From the NCBI GenBank assembly GCA_019636345.1, contig JAHBXQ010000005.1:186001-250000 (forward strand): a stretch of 64,000 nucleotides of DNA. Reading direction: 5' to 3'. Both the position numbers and the translations under genes were made by a program. This DNA comes from Pirellulales bacterium (GTDB taxonomy: Bacteria > Planctomycetota > Planctomycetia > Pirellulales > Lacipirellulaceae). Of this stretch, positions 26,160 through 34,908 are shown one piece after another. The notes under the pieces were generated by a model. It did not search any database, was not told where the DNA came from, and worked only from the letters and a program-made list of their open reading frames with translations. How positions within the stretch are numbered: the stretch's first letter is position 1; each line of letters starts with the position of its first letter.

Positions 26160-27278
26160 ATGTCCGCTGCTTCCCTTCATCGCACGCCGCTCTACGACTG
26201 GCACGTCGCCCACGGCGGGCGGATGGTCGACTTCGCCGGTTGGGAGATGCCCGTCCAGTACGCGTCGATCGTCGACGAGCACCGTGCGACCCGCTCGGCC
26301 GTCGGGTTGTTCGACATCTCGCATATGGGCCGACTGCTGGTGGACGGCCCCGACGCGGGCGCCTTTCTCGATCGGCTCGTCACGCGACGGATTCTCGACA
26401 TGACCCCGGGGCAGGTCCGTTACGCCCTGGTCTGCAACGCCGACGGCGGGGTGCTCGACGACGTACTCGTCTACCAAGTGACCCTCCCCGACGGGGGGCT
26501 CTCCGGCTACGGACTGGTCGTCAACGCCGGCAATCGCGACAAGATCGTCGGCTGGATCGCCCAACAGCGCGGCGACGCCGACCTCACGGTCACCGACGCG
26601 ACGCATGAGTACGCGATGATCGCCGTGCAAGGCCCGCGGGCGATCGAGATGCTCGACGAGCTGGCCGAATGTGAGCTGACCGCCATGCGGTATTATTACG
26701 GCAACATGACCACCCTGTGCGGCTGCCGGGTCTTCTTCAGCCGCACCGGCTACACCGGCGAGGACGGCGGCGAGATCATCTGCGACGCGGGGTCCGCCAC
26801 GCTGATCTGGGAAGAACTGATCGCTCGCGCCGCGAAGCTCGGCGGGGGCCCCGTGGGGCTCGCGGCTCGCGACACGCTGCGGCTCGAAGCCGGCATGCCG
26901 CTGTACGGGCACGAACTGTCCGAGACGATCAACCCCGTGCAGGCGGGACTCGACTTCGCCGTCAATCTGCGCAACCGGGAGTTCGTCGGCCGCGATGCGA
27001 TCGCCCGCCTGCAGCGCGACGAATCGCTGCCGGTGCGCGTCGGGCTGCAACTCGACGGCAAGCGCGCCGCGCGCGAGGGTGCGACGATACTCCGCGGCGA
27101 CGAGCCGGTCGGCCAGGTGACCAGCGGCACGTTCTCCCCCACGTTCGAGCGACCGATCGCGATGGGCTACGTCAAACCCGCCGCCGCCGCCCCGGGAACG
27201 ATGCTCGAAGTCGACGTCCGCGGTACTCGCCACAAAGCTCAAGTCGCCCCCCTGCCCTTCTACCAGCGCGGCAAGTAG
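26160..27278 (+). CDS. gcvT: Glycine cleavage system T protein (aminomethyltransferase)
   Basis: GcvT transfers the methylene carbon from aminomethyl-lipoyl-GcvH to tetrahydrofolate, releasing ammonia. 372 residues, standard length. Signature blocks are LHRTPLYDWHVAHGGRMVDF, WEMPVQYASIVDEHRA, VGLFDISHMGRLLVDGPDA and the folate-site Asp region TLRLEAGMPLYGHEL. It heads a plus-strand cluster gcvT-gcvH-gcvPA-(hypothetical)-gcvPB-lipM. Confidence 0.96.
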   Translation: MSAASLHRTPLYDWHVAHGGRMVDFAGWEMPVQYASIVDEHRATRSAVGLFDISHMGRLLVDGPDAGAFLDRLVTRRILDMTPGQVRYALVCNADGGVLDDVLVYQVTLPDGGLSGYGLVVNAGNRDKIVGWIAQQRGDADLTVTDATHEYAMIAVQGPRAIEMLDELAECELTAMRYYYGNMTTLCGCRVFFSRTGYTGEDGGEIICDAGSATLIWEELIARAAKLGGGPVGLAARDTLRLEAGMPLYGHELSETINPVQAGLDFAVNLRNREFVGRDAIARLQRDESLPVRVGLQLDGKRAAREGATILRGDEPVGQVTSGTFSPTFERPIAMGYVKPAAAAPGTMLEVDVRGTRHKAQVAPLPFYQRGK

Positions 27279-27478
27279 TCGGGCCCTACGTCAGCGACTT
27301 CGCGAAGGCGCAATGCAATCCGCCAAGCCAATCTTGTTTTGAAATAAGACCGCCTTTCCTCGACGCCCCCAATCAACGATATCGCTGCCGCTCGTTCAAT
27401 TGTCCCATCAGAATCGCGCGCCTGTTTGAGCTTTAGCGCCTTTGCGCGAGCTCTCCTGAACCAGCCGGAGATCCGACT

Positions 27479-27865
27479 TTGAAACCCGAAGAACTGAAAT
27501 TCGCCAAGACGCACGAGTGGGTCGCCGTGGGGGCCGACGGGGTGGCCACGGTGGGGATTTCGGCCTTTGCCGTCGAGGCCCTCACCGATTTGGTGTTTAT
27601 GGAGCTTCCCGTCGTCGGTCGACAGGTAGCCCCCGAAGAGGCCTTCTGCGAGGTTGAATCGGTCAAGGCGGTGAGCGACGTCTACGCCCCCGTCGCCGGC
27701 GAGGTGGTCGAGGTGAACGCCTCTCTGCCCGACACTCTGGAAATCCTCGGCAGCGACCCGTACGGCGCCGGCTGGATCGCCAAGATCAAAATGACCGACC
27801 CCGCCGCTGCGGACCGCCTGCTCGACTACGCCGCGTATCAGAAGCAGTGCGAGGAAGAAGGCTGA
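27479..27865 (+). CDS. gcvH: Glycine cleavage system H protein
   Basis: Lipoyl carrier that shuttles the aminomethyl group between the P, T and L proteins. 128 residues. The start is TTG at 27479, supported by the GGAG purine tract 9 bases upstream and by the family beginning (KPEELKFAKTHEWV). The lipoylated lysine lies in CEVESVKAVSDVYAPVAG. The protein must be lipoylated, which fits the LipM-type gene at the end of this cluster. Confidence 0.95.
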   Translation: MKPEELKFAKTHEWVAVGADGVATVGISAFAVEALTDLVFMELPVVGRQVAPEEAFCEVESVKAVSDVYAPVAGEVVEVNASLPDTLEILGSDPYGAGWIAKIKMTDPAAADRLLDYAAYQKQCEEEG

Positions 27866-27963
27866 GGCACGGGGGGATGTTTGATGTGAGATTGTCGACG
27901 TAAGCAGCTCCATCAAGCCCCGCCGCTCAATCTCACGACAACAATCAACGATCGCAAATCTCC

Positions 27964-29334
27964 ATGCCTTACCTTTACAACACCCCCGAGGATCATCGCG
28001 AGATGCTCGCTGCGATCGGAGCCGACTCGATCGACGACCTGTTCGCGCCGATCCCCGACGAGCTGCAACTGGGGCGCGACCTTCAGCTCCCCCCCGCGAT
28101 GTGCGAGTTGGAGCTCGACCAGCACTTGCGCGAGCTGGCCTCCCGCAATCAGCACGCCGGCGCCGCGGTCTGCTTCCTCGGCGGCGGGAGCTACGACCAC
28201 TTCGTCCCCGCGGTGTGCGACGTCATCGGCTCGCGGAGCGAGTTCTACACCTCGTACACCCCCTACCAGGCCGAGGCGAGCCAAGGCAACCTGCAGGCGA
28301 TGTTCGAGTACCAGTCGCTCATCACGCGACTGACCGGCATGGAGGTGTCCAACAGCTCGCTCTACGACGGCGCCAGCGCCGCGGCCGAGGCGGTGCTCAT
28401 GGCGCTGCACGCCGGGGGAAAGCGACGCAAGATCGTCGCCCCGACGACGCTTCATCCTGAGTATCGGCAGACGATCGCGACCTATCTGGAGTTCATCGAC
28501 GCGGAGCTCGTGACGCTCCCCTGCCCCGCGGGGGTGATCGACGCCGACGCCTTGGCCGCGGCGGTCGACGGCGAGACGGCTGCGGTGATTCTGCAGCAAC
28601 CGAACTTTTTCGGCTGCGTCGAGGACGCGGACCGCGTGGCCGCGGGCGCCAAGGCCGCGGGCGCCCTGCTCGTTAGCGTGTTCGATCCGATCTCGCTGGG
28701 GCTCCTCAAGCGCCCTGGCGACTACGGCGCCAACATCGCGGTCGCCGAGGGGCACACGCTCGGCACCCCGATGTCGTACGGCGGACCCTATCTGGGGATC
28801 ATGGCGTGCGACCAGGCGCTGGTGCGCCGCATGCCGGGTCGGATCGTCGGCGAGACGACCGACCGCCGCGGCAAGAAATGCTTCGTCCTCACCCTGCAAA
28901 CCCGCGAACAACACATCCGACGCGACAAGGCCACGAGCAACGTCTGTTCGAACCAAGCCCTGTTCGCCGTCCGCGCGGCGGTGTACCTCTCGTACATGGG
29001 CCCGCAGGGCCTGCGCGAGACGGCCGAGCTGTGCCTCCACAAATCGCGTTACCTCGCCGAGCGGCTTTGCGAGAACGACCGGTTCTCGCTGGCATTCGAG
29101 GCGCCGACGTTCAAGGAGTTCGTCATTCGCGACGCCGAGAACAACGTAGCGGGCCTTCTTCAGCACGCCCGCGAGCAAGGAATCCTCGCCGGCTTGCCGC
29201 TGGGCCGGTGGTACCCGGAGTTGGACGATTGCTTGCTCGTGGCCGTGACTGAGAAGCGGACGAAGGCAGAGATGGACCAATTGGCATCTGCAATCTCCTC
29301 CACAACAGTGGGCGCAGCTGCGGCCTCAATGTGA
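27964..29334 (+). CDS. gcvPA: Glycine dehydrogenase (decarboxylating) subunit 1
   Basis: The P protein decarboxylates glycine with pyridoxal phosphate; in the two-subunit form this is the alpha chain without the PLP lysine. 456 residues beginning MPYLYNTPEDHREML. Family blocks are CFLGGGSYDHFVPAVCDVI, SEFYTSYTPYQAEASQGNLQ, YDGASAAAEAVLMA and SYGGPYLGIMACDQALVRRM. The partner subunit gcvPB follows after one small unrelated gene. Confidence 0.96.
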   Translation: MPYLYNTPEDHREMLAAIGADSIDDLFAPIPDELQLGRDLQLPPAMCELELDQHLRELASRNQHAGAAVCFLGGGSYDHFVPAVCDVIGSRSEFYTSYTPYQAEASQGNLQAMFEYQSLITRLTGMEVSNSSLYDGASAAAEAVLMALHAGGKRRKIVAPTTLHPEYRQTIATYLEFIDAELVTLPCPAGVIDADALAAAVDGETAAVILQQPNFFGCVEDADRVAAGAKAAGALLVSVFDPISLGLLKRPGDYGANIAVAEGHTLGTPMSYGGPYLGIMACDQALVRRMPGRIVGETTDRRGKKCFVLTLQTREQHIRRDKATSNVCSNQALFAVRAAVYLSYMGPQGLRETAELCLHKSRYLAERLCENDRFSLAFEAPTFKEFVIRDAENNVAGLLQHAREQGILAGLPLGRWYPELDDCLLVAVTEKRTKAEMDQLASAISSTTVGAAAASM

Positions 29335-29372
29335 AGGATGTGATCCAATTCGCTACTTAGCGCGAGGACGCG

Positions 29373-29822
29373 ATGTGCTTCTTGTTGTATGCGGGATCAA
29401 GCATCGCATTGCCGCATATCCCCTGGAATGAGGAAATGCGAAGCGTCCACACAGCACACCTGACCGATCACGACAAGGCGGTTACGAACCAGTTTTCATT
29501 GCCTTTTGTCACTTACGTTGGCTCTGATCTGCAATGCGGCTGTGGTTTTCGCAACGCCGAATTTGCGAATGGCAATCTGACCGCCTATGAGTTCTACGGC
29601 AAAGTTCCCGACGAAGACATCGCAAAACAACTGAACCACGACAAACTTCACGCACTCTTGAGCCGTTTACCAACCAATGCCGACTTGGAACTGTTCGGTT
29701 GCTGGGATGGCGACTTTGCTCAACCCGCCGAGAAGTCAGAGAAACTTCCCCTTTCCGAGATACTGGATCAGACGTTTTATTTTCGCGATCGCTATCTCTA
29801 CAGAGTCACGCTTAACCCCTGA
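29373..29822 (+). CDS. Hypothetical protein inserted between the two P-protein subunits
   Basis: 149 residues beginning MCFLLYAGSSIALPHIPWNE. Four Cys residues stand out, including the cluster DLQCGCGFRNAEF and a later ELFGCWDGDF, which could bind metal. No signal peptide or membrane helix. I recall similar MCFLLYAG-type proteins as scattered hypothetical proteins but no assigned function. Its codons use more A and T than the flanking gcv genes, which suggests later arrival. It lies 38 bases after gcvPA and 65 before gcvPB, so it should be transcribed with them. Confidence 0.7.
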   Translation: MCFLLYAGSSIALPHIPWNEEMRSVHTAHLTDHDKAVTNQFSLPFVTYVGSDLQCGCGFRNAEFANGNLTAYEFYGKVPDEDIAKQLNHDKLHALLSRLPTNADLELFGCWDGDFAQPAEKSEKLPLSEILDQTFYFRDRYLYRVTLNP

Positions 29823-29887
29823 ATACATAAGCGACTGGAACAACAGAATCCACTCTCCATGCCTCCGTGGTGAAGTAATCCCTCCCC

Positions 29888-31402
29888 ATGCGTAACACCC
29901 GCGACGCCCAACTGTTGTTCGATCTCTCCAAGCCCGGCCGCCGCGCGGGCCGGCTGCCGGCTTGCGACGTGCCGGTTAAGCCGCCCGCGGAGTTGTTGCC
30001 GGCCGGCGCCCTCGCGACCGCGCCGCCCGCGCTCCCCGAGGTGACCGAGCCGCAGATCGTGCGGCACTTCGTCAATCTCTCGACCTTGAACATGTCCGTC
30101 GACACCCACTTCTACCCGCTGGGGAGTTGTACGATGAAGTACAACCCCAAGCGCAACGAACGGGCCGCGGCGATGCCGGGGTTCGCCGACCTCCATCCGC
30201 TCTCCCCCGACGAGGCGGTCCAGGGGATGCTCCACGTGCTGTACCAGATGCAGCAGTATCTGTCGGAGATCTCGGGCCTGCCGGCGTGCTCGCTCCAACC
30301 GGCGGCCGGGGCGCACGGGGAATACGCGGCCCTGTTGGTGGCGGCCGCCTACTTCCGCGATCGCGGGGAACTTGAGCAGCGCCGCCGGGTGCTTGTGCCC
30401 GACAACGCCCACGGCACGAACCCCGCGAGCGCCGTCATGGCGGGCTTCGACACGGTGGCCGTGAAGACCCTCCCCAACGGCGGGGTCGATATGGACGACT
30501 TCCGCGCGAAGCTCGACGACCGCTGCGCGGTCCTGATGATCACCAACCCCAACACGGTCGGCATCTTCGAACCGAACATGCGCACGATCGCCGACGAGGT
30601 CCACGCGGTCGGCGGGCTGGTCTACCTCGACGGGGCCAACATGAACGCGATCCTGGGGATCGCCCGCCCGGGCGACTTCGGCGCCGACATGCAGCACTAC
30701 AATCCCCACAAGACCTTCAGCGGCCCTCACGGCGGCGGCGGCCCCGGCGCCGGTCCCATCTGCGTCACCGAGGCGCTGGCCCCCTACCTGCCGACGCCGA
30801 TCGTGCGTCGTCGCGGCGTAAGCCGCGACGCGGCGAGCGGAGCGCGCGGCAATTCGCACGAGTACTGCCTCGACCACGACGCCCCAAAATCCATCGGGCG
30901 CGTGCGCTCCTTCTTCGGCAACGTCGGAGTCCTCTTGCGGGCGTACTGCTACATCCGCACGCACGGCCCCGACGGATTGAAACGAGTCAGCGAGAACGCA
31001 GTCCTCAACGCGAACTACCTCTTGGCGCGCGTAAAACACATCCTCCCCGTGCCGCAAGGAGACCGCTGCATGCACGAGTTCGTCGCGAGCGGATCGAAGC
31101 TGAAGAAGGAAAAGGGGGTCGCCGCGATGGACGTCGCCAAGCGGCTGCTCGATTACGGATATCATGCCCCAACGGTCTACTTTCCGCTGACGGTGCCCGA
31201 GGCGATCATGGTCGAGCCGACCGAGACCGAAAGCAAGGAGACGCTCGACGCGTTCGCGCAAGCTTTGTTCCGAATCACCGAGGAGAGTCCCGAACTGCTC
31301 CACGAAGCCCCCCACAGCACGGCCGTCAGCCGTCCCGACGAAGTCCAAGCCGCCCGCTCGCCGTGTTTGTGCGCGCCGTGGACCGAAACTGCCGCCGATT
31401 GA
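29888..31402 (+). CDS. gcvPB: Glycine dehydrogenase (decarboxylating) subunit 2
   Basis: PLP-containing chain of the two-subunit P protein. 504 residues. Landmarks: FYPLGSCTMKYNPKRNE, PAAGAHGEYAALLVA, PDNAHGTNPASAVMAGF and the PLP lysine in YNPHKTFSGPHGGGGPGAGP. Between LPTPIV and HDAPKSIGRVR, where relatives have about 10 residues, this protein carries an extra stretch (RRRGVSRDAASGARGNS) encoded by a perfect palindrome and its flank at 30810-30829. The frame is intact, so the enzyme should still be active. Confidence 0.95.
   Translation: MRNTRDAQLLFDLSKPGRRAGRLPACDVPVKPPAELLPAGALATAPPALPEVTEPQIVRHFVNLSTLNMSVDTHFYPLGSCTMKYNPKRNERAAAMPGFADLHPLSPDEAVQGMLHVLYQMQQYLSEISGLPACSLQPAAGAHGEYAALLVAAAYFRDRGELEQRRRVLVPDNAHGTNPASAVMAGFDTVAVKTLPNGGVDMDDFRAKLDDRCAVLMITNPNTVGIFEPNMRTIADEVHAVGGLVYLDGANMNAILGIARPGDFGADMQHYNPHKTFSGPHGGGGPGAGPICVTEALAPYLPTPIVRRRGVSRDAASGARGNSHEYCLDHDAPKSIGRVRSFFGNVGVLLRAYCYIRTHGPDGLKRVSENAVLNANYLLARVKHILPVPQGDRCMHEFVASGSKLKKEKGVAAMDVAKRLLDYGYHAPTVYFPLTVPEAIMVEPTETESKETLDAFAQALFRITEESPELLHEAPHSTAVSRPDEVQAARSPCLCAPWTETAAD
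30810..30829. repeat. Perfect palindrome inside gcvPB
   Basis: GTCGCGGCGTAAGCCGCGAC has 8-base arms and a GTAA loop and is followed by CGGCGAGCGGAGCGCG. It is translated in frame as part of RRRGVSRDAASGARG. This is the clearest case of a repeat lying within a conserved enzyme domain in the window. Confidence 0.8.
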
Positions 31403-31529
31403 ATCTCACGCCGAGGCGCGGAGATCGCAGAGCCTCGCAGCGGGACGAGACGCGCTCGACGCACGCCAGCATTGCCTTTGCGCCCTCCGCTCCTCTGCGT
31501 GAGACCTGTTCCGAACCGAAGTGCCGTTG

Positions 31530-32330
31530 ATGTCTTCCTGCCTGCTGCTCGTCGATCCGCCTCAGTCGGGCGTTTGGAACATGGCGGTCGACGAGGCGCT
31601 GTTGGCCGCGGCCGACGAGCGGGGAGAGGCGGCGATTCGGATCTACCGGTGGAGCGAGCCGACGTTGTCGCTGGGCTATTTCCAGCGAGCCGCGGATCGC
31701 GCCGCCCACGCCCCGAGTCGCGATTGCCCGATCGTTCGTCGGCACAGCGGCGGGGGGGCGCTCGTTCACGACCGGGAGTTGACGTACGCGATCGCCTTGC
31801 CTGCGACGCACCCCCAGGCGCGGCGGCCTCCCGATCTCTATCGAATCGCCCACGCTGCGCTCATCGAGGCGCTGGCCGAGCAATGCGCCGCCGTGCAAAC
31901 GTTCGCCTGCGGCGAACTGGGATGCGCCAACGACGGCAGCTGTTCAGCGGACGGCCAACAGCATGGCGACGATGATCAGTTCTTGTGCTTTGCGCGGCGC
32001 CACCCGATCGATCTGGTGGCTGCAAACTCGCTCGACGACCCCGCGCCAAAACTGGTCGGCAGCGCTCAACGGCGGCGTCGCGGCGCGCTCTTGCAGCACG
32101 GTTCGCTCTTGCTTGCTCGCTCGACCGCGGCGCCGGAACTGCCCGGCATTCGCGAAGCGTGCGGCGTCGACGTCGACGAGGAGCGACTGATCGCCGCATG
32201 TTTGAAACAATGGACTGCGGCCTTGCAACTCGACGGCCGCAGCGGCGAGCTCTCTACGGCAGTCCGCACCGCTGTCAGCGGGAGCGCCAGCGTGAGATAC
32301 GGCTCGGCAAGTTGGACTCTGCGCCGCTAG
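31530..32330 (+). CDS. Lipoyl-assembly octanoyltransferase/lipoate ligase (LipM-like)
   Basis: BPL/LplA-family enzyme that loads octanoyl or lipoyl groups on carrier lysines such as GcvH. 266 residues from the ATG at 31530 (a GTG at 31521 is also possible). Motifs: NMAVDEALL, LSLGYFQ, IVRRHSGGGALVHDRELTYA, the Cys in FLCFARRHPIDLV at the position of the LipM nucleophile, and KLVGSAQRRRRGALLQHGSLLL. An unusual charged stretch (ANDGSCSADGQQHGDDDQ) precedes the cysteine. Its position after gcvPB suggests it modifies GcvH. Confidence 0.82.
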   Translation: MSSCLLLVDPPQSGVWNMAVDEALLAAADERGEAAIRIYRWSEPTLSLGYFQRAADRAAHAPSRDCPIVRRHSGGGALVHDRELTYAIALPATHPQARRPPDLYRIAHAALIEALAEQCAAVQTFACGELGCANDGSCSADGQQHGDDDQFLCFARRHPIDLVAANSLDDPAPKLVGSAQRRRRGALLQHGSLLLARSTAAPELPGIREACGVDVDEERLIAACLKQWTAALQLDGRSGELSTAVRTAVSGSASVRYGSASWTLRR

Positions 32331-32805
32331 ATGCGCGCGGAAACGGCGCACGCCTCGCACTTCCCTGCGTCGGGGATGGCCAAACGCAGCTCGATCGTGC
32401 TGATCTTCCGTTGACAAATCTCGTTTTTGCGTTGCCTTGGCTCTGCAGCGAATGAGCCTGGAGCCTCAGGGCGAAATCGACCGATGACGCGAGTAGAGGG
32501 CCGATTCTCCCCTCGCCAGCAACCCCTCTACAGAGGGGTATGCCAGTGGGGGTCGGTCGTTAGAATTCCTGCGGAACTGAGAACGACTTTTCGCTATCCA
32601 CCTGCCGCGCTGGTTGTTATGCTCGCACTGGAGTCTGTGGGGGACTCCGGGGCAGCTTTTCGCCAGGATCAGAACGCATCAGCTTGCGTTCGCGGCTGCG
32701 CTTAGCCGGAACGGCGTTTGCAGTCCGTTGCGGCGATGCCGTGCGCATTGGCGCGTTGCGATCGCGCTTGCCCGGTGAATGGGATCCAGACGAACGGACA
32801 AGACG
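32331..32805. other. 475-base spacer before the FHA gene
   Basis: No credible gene on either strand. A hairpin ACCCCTC-TAC-AGAGGGGT occurs at about 32523-32540, without a T-tract. The rest shows no repeat or recognised RNA. Confidence 0.45.
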
Positions 32806-33492
32806 ATGGACGTCATTCTGAAAGTCCTCGAAGGCGCCAAGAACGGCGCCAAGGTCGCGGTCAAGAAGGCCGAATTCACGATCGGCCGCAGCCAGGAATG
32901 TACGCTCTGCGCCGGCTCGAGCGCCGTCAGTCGCCAACACTGCGTCATCCTCCGCAGCGAGAACCGCGTGGCGGTCAAGGATCTCGGCAGCCGCAACGGC
33001 ACGCTTGTCAACGGCGTGAAGGCCGAGGGCGAGGTTGAACTCAAGAGCGGCGACGAACTGATCGTCGGCCCGCTGAAGTTCCTCGTGATGATTACCTCGG
33101 GAATCGCCAACGAGAAGAAGCCGCAGGTCAAGTCCGTCGCCGAGGCGGTCGAGCGCGTGGCGACCAGCAACTCGGGCAACCTCGACGTCGACGACATCTC
33201 GGGCTGGTTGCTCGGCCCCGCGAGCCCGGCCGGCGCCGAAACGCAGACCATGCTGATGGACGACACGAACGCGGGAAAGCTTCAGTCCGCCGTGGCCGAG
33301 GCCCTCGCCAACGACTCCGACGAGTCCGACGTCGCGGAAGAGGCCGAGGCGGAACCGGATGAGGGCGCGGAGGACGGCAAGAAGAAGAAAAAGGAGGCCG
33401 GCAAGCTTCCCAAGTTCTCGTCGCAGCCGCAGACCAAAGACAGCCGCGAAGCCGCGATGGAAGCCCTGCGGAACTGGAATCGGCGCCGGTAA
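32806..33492 (+). CDS. FHA-domain protein
   Basis: 228 residues from the ATG at 32806. The forkhead-associated fold occupies about 1-95: FTIGRSQECTLCAGSSAVSR, QHCVILRSENRVAVKDLGSR and NGTLVNGVKAEGEVELKSGD, with the phosphothreonine-binding Arg, Ser and Asn in place. A long acidic segment (SDESDVAEEAEAEPDEGAED) and a Lys-rich end follow. FHA domains read threonine phosphorylation, so it may be a target adaptor of a Hanks-type kinase such as that at 62233-63738, though distance makes this only a suggestion. Confidence 0.88.
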   Translation: MDVILKVLEGAKNGAKVAVKKAEFTIGRSQECTLCAGSSAVSRQHCVILRSENRVAVKDLGSRNGTLVNGVKAEGEVELKSGDELIVGPLKFLVMITSGIANEKKPQVKSVAEAVERVATSNSGNLDVDDISGWLLGPASPAGAETQTMLMDDTNAGKLQSAVAEALANDSDESDVAEEAEAEPDEGAEDGKKKKKEAGKLPKFSSQPQTKDSREAAMEALRNWNRRR

Positions 33493-33571
33493 GCCGCCGC
33501 GCCTCGATCGGCCCCTCCGCCCGGCGGATCGCCTCCGCCGCGTTTCGCTCACCGACTCTCCGGCGGTCGCC

Positions 33572-33835
33572 ATGGACTTCGAGAGCAAACAGCCCAAACC
33601 TCGAACAGTCAAAGACGCGGCGTTGTTGGGCTTGGCGTTCGACGCCGACGACGGCCAGAAACGGATCACCCGCGGCAAGAACTTTCTCCTCGCGGGCGGC
33701 TCGTCCGAAACCCACGGCCGGATGCAGGAAACGGCCGTCAAACTCAACGAGCGGCTCGACCAAACGGGACGCCGGCTGGCCGACGTCTCTCCCGCCGAGC
33801 TGCGCGACATGATCGAAGACGTACGGCCTCGCTGA
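33572..33835 (+). CDS. Small soluble hypothetical protein
   Basis: 87 residues from the ATG at 33572: it begins MDFESKQPKPRTVKDAALLG and has FDADDGQKRITRGKNFLLAG and a helical end (LDQTGRRLADVSPAELRDMI). No known domain. It follows the FHA gene by 79 bases and ends just before a strong hairpin, so the two form a likely unit. The frame has typical high-GC codon use, supporting a real gene. Confidence 0.65.
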   Translation: MDFESKQPKPRTVKDAALLGLAFDADDGQKRITRGKNFLLAGGSSETHGRMQETAVKLNERLDQTGRRLADVSPAELRDMIEDVRPR

Positions 33836-33868
33836 ACGAGGCTCCCCCCGACGTCGACTGCAAGACAA

Positions 33869-33902
33869 ACAGCCCGGAACGTCGAGCGACGTTCCGGGCT
33901 GT
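33869..33902. terminator. Bidirectional terminator-like hairpin
   Basis: A perfect 16-base stem, ACAGCCCGGAACGTCG with its complement, and a 2-base loop, flanked by AAGACAA and TTGTCTT that extend the pairing. It separates the convergent small gene (ends 33835) and the basic-protein gene (ends 33943), so it can serve both. Confidence 0.8.
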
Positions 33903-33942
33903 CGTTGTCTTCATCGTCGGCGGCGATGGTCGCAAGCGACGC

Positions 33943-34470
33943 TCAGTCGTCGAGCCCGGCGGCGGCGAATTCGTCCTCGATCTCGTCCTGGGCAAAGTCG
34001 GCGGGGTCGGCGTCGCGACCCAACAGCGTCAGCTCGGCTTGCGTGAGTTGCAGGTAGCCAAGTGCGCGAATCACTTCGAGCACTTCGCTGCACGTGGGGA
34101 ACATCCGACCGCTGGTCCGCTTGTACTGGTCCATGGCGTTCATGAACTCGACCTCCGCCTCCGAGTAATCGCGCTCGCAGGTGGTCGGGTCGATCTGCCG
34201 GCGACGCTGGACCTTCTTGCGGCGTTCGAGTTGCGGGGCGCTCTTGGGCGCGTCGGCCCCCTCGTCCCCTCGGCGAGGCTTGCGACGACGGTCAAGCGTC
34301 ACTTCCTCGTCGCCCGCCGACTTGGCTGTCCGCGCCGAGCGGGGCGCCGCGGCGCGCTTCTTCGGGGACGCAACCTGTTTCACGGCCGAGCCCTTGCGGC
34401 CGGCCGAGGCGGTCTTGGCGGGGACGTTGGCGCTCTTCACGGCAGAGGTCTTCTTGGCGGCCACTGGCAA
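33943..34470 (-). CDS. Basic-tailed hypothetical protein
   Basis: 175 residues. The first 90 are Lys/Ala/Arg-rich ([20 protein letters not shown] and [17 protein letters not shown]), similar to H1-like tails. The second part is folded and acidic: [53 protein letters not shown], ending [10 protein letters not shown]. This second part looks like a conserved planctomycete domain, but I cannot name it. DNA or RNA binding is inferred from the basic tail only. Confidence 0.68.
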   Translation of the reverse strand: MPVAAKKTSAVKSANVPAKTASAGRKGSAVKQVASPKKRAAAPRSARTAKSAGDEEVTLDRRRKPRRGDEGADAPKSAPQLERRKKVQRRRQIDPTTCERDYSEAEVEFMNAMDQYKRTSGRMFPTCSEVLEVIRALGYLQLTQAELTLLGRDADPADFAQDEIEDEFAAAGLDD

Positions 34471-34908
34471 GGTCTCCGTGGGGGGCCCGGCGGTCGGGCA
34501 ATTGCGGGGGGGAGGCGGTCGCGGCGGGGCGAAGCTGGAAAGCTTCCGGCGACGCTAGCAGTCATCGGAAGTCTGCGCTGCGAAAATGCACTGACCAGGA
34601 AAGAAACCCGATTTGCGGGATATTTCCCGTCAGTACGGATTATCCGGATCGCAGAAACCTGCCGGCCATGCGGTTGCCTGGGCGCCAATCGTGACCTAAG
34701 GGGCGATCGTGCGGGCCGCAGTCCCCTTCCAAGCCGACGACCTCCGGCCGCTGCGGGCTGTTCTGCGGGTGCAGGGGGCGTGCGTCTCCGACTCGATTGC
34801 GGCGGCAGACTCGCCTTGCGACGGGGCGTGAGAACCGGTACGGTCCCCACGCGCGATACGGCGATCCCGGCCGCACGTACGCCCCGCTGTTCCGTGGCGC
34901 CGCTTCCT
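34471..34908. other. 438-base divergent spacer with overlapping small hairpins
   Basis: Upstream of both the basic protein (minus) and the TPR lipoprotein (plus). An A/T-richer patch at 34607-34645 holds three adjoining inverted repeats: CCCG-ATTTG-CGGG (34607-34619), CGGGA-TATT-TCCCG (34616-34629, sharing the CGGG) and CGGAT-T-ATCCG (34635-34645). The first two cannot form together. Otherwise no gene or repeat is seen. Confidence 0.45.

Noticed and set aside
34039-34908. Long plus-strand open frame running into the TPR lipoprotein
   Set aside because: It overlaps the minus-strand basic-protein gene, and the lipoprotein signal at 34909 marks the real start.
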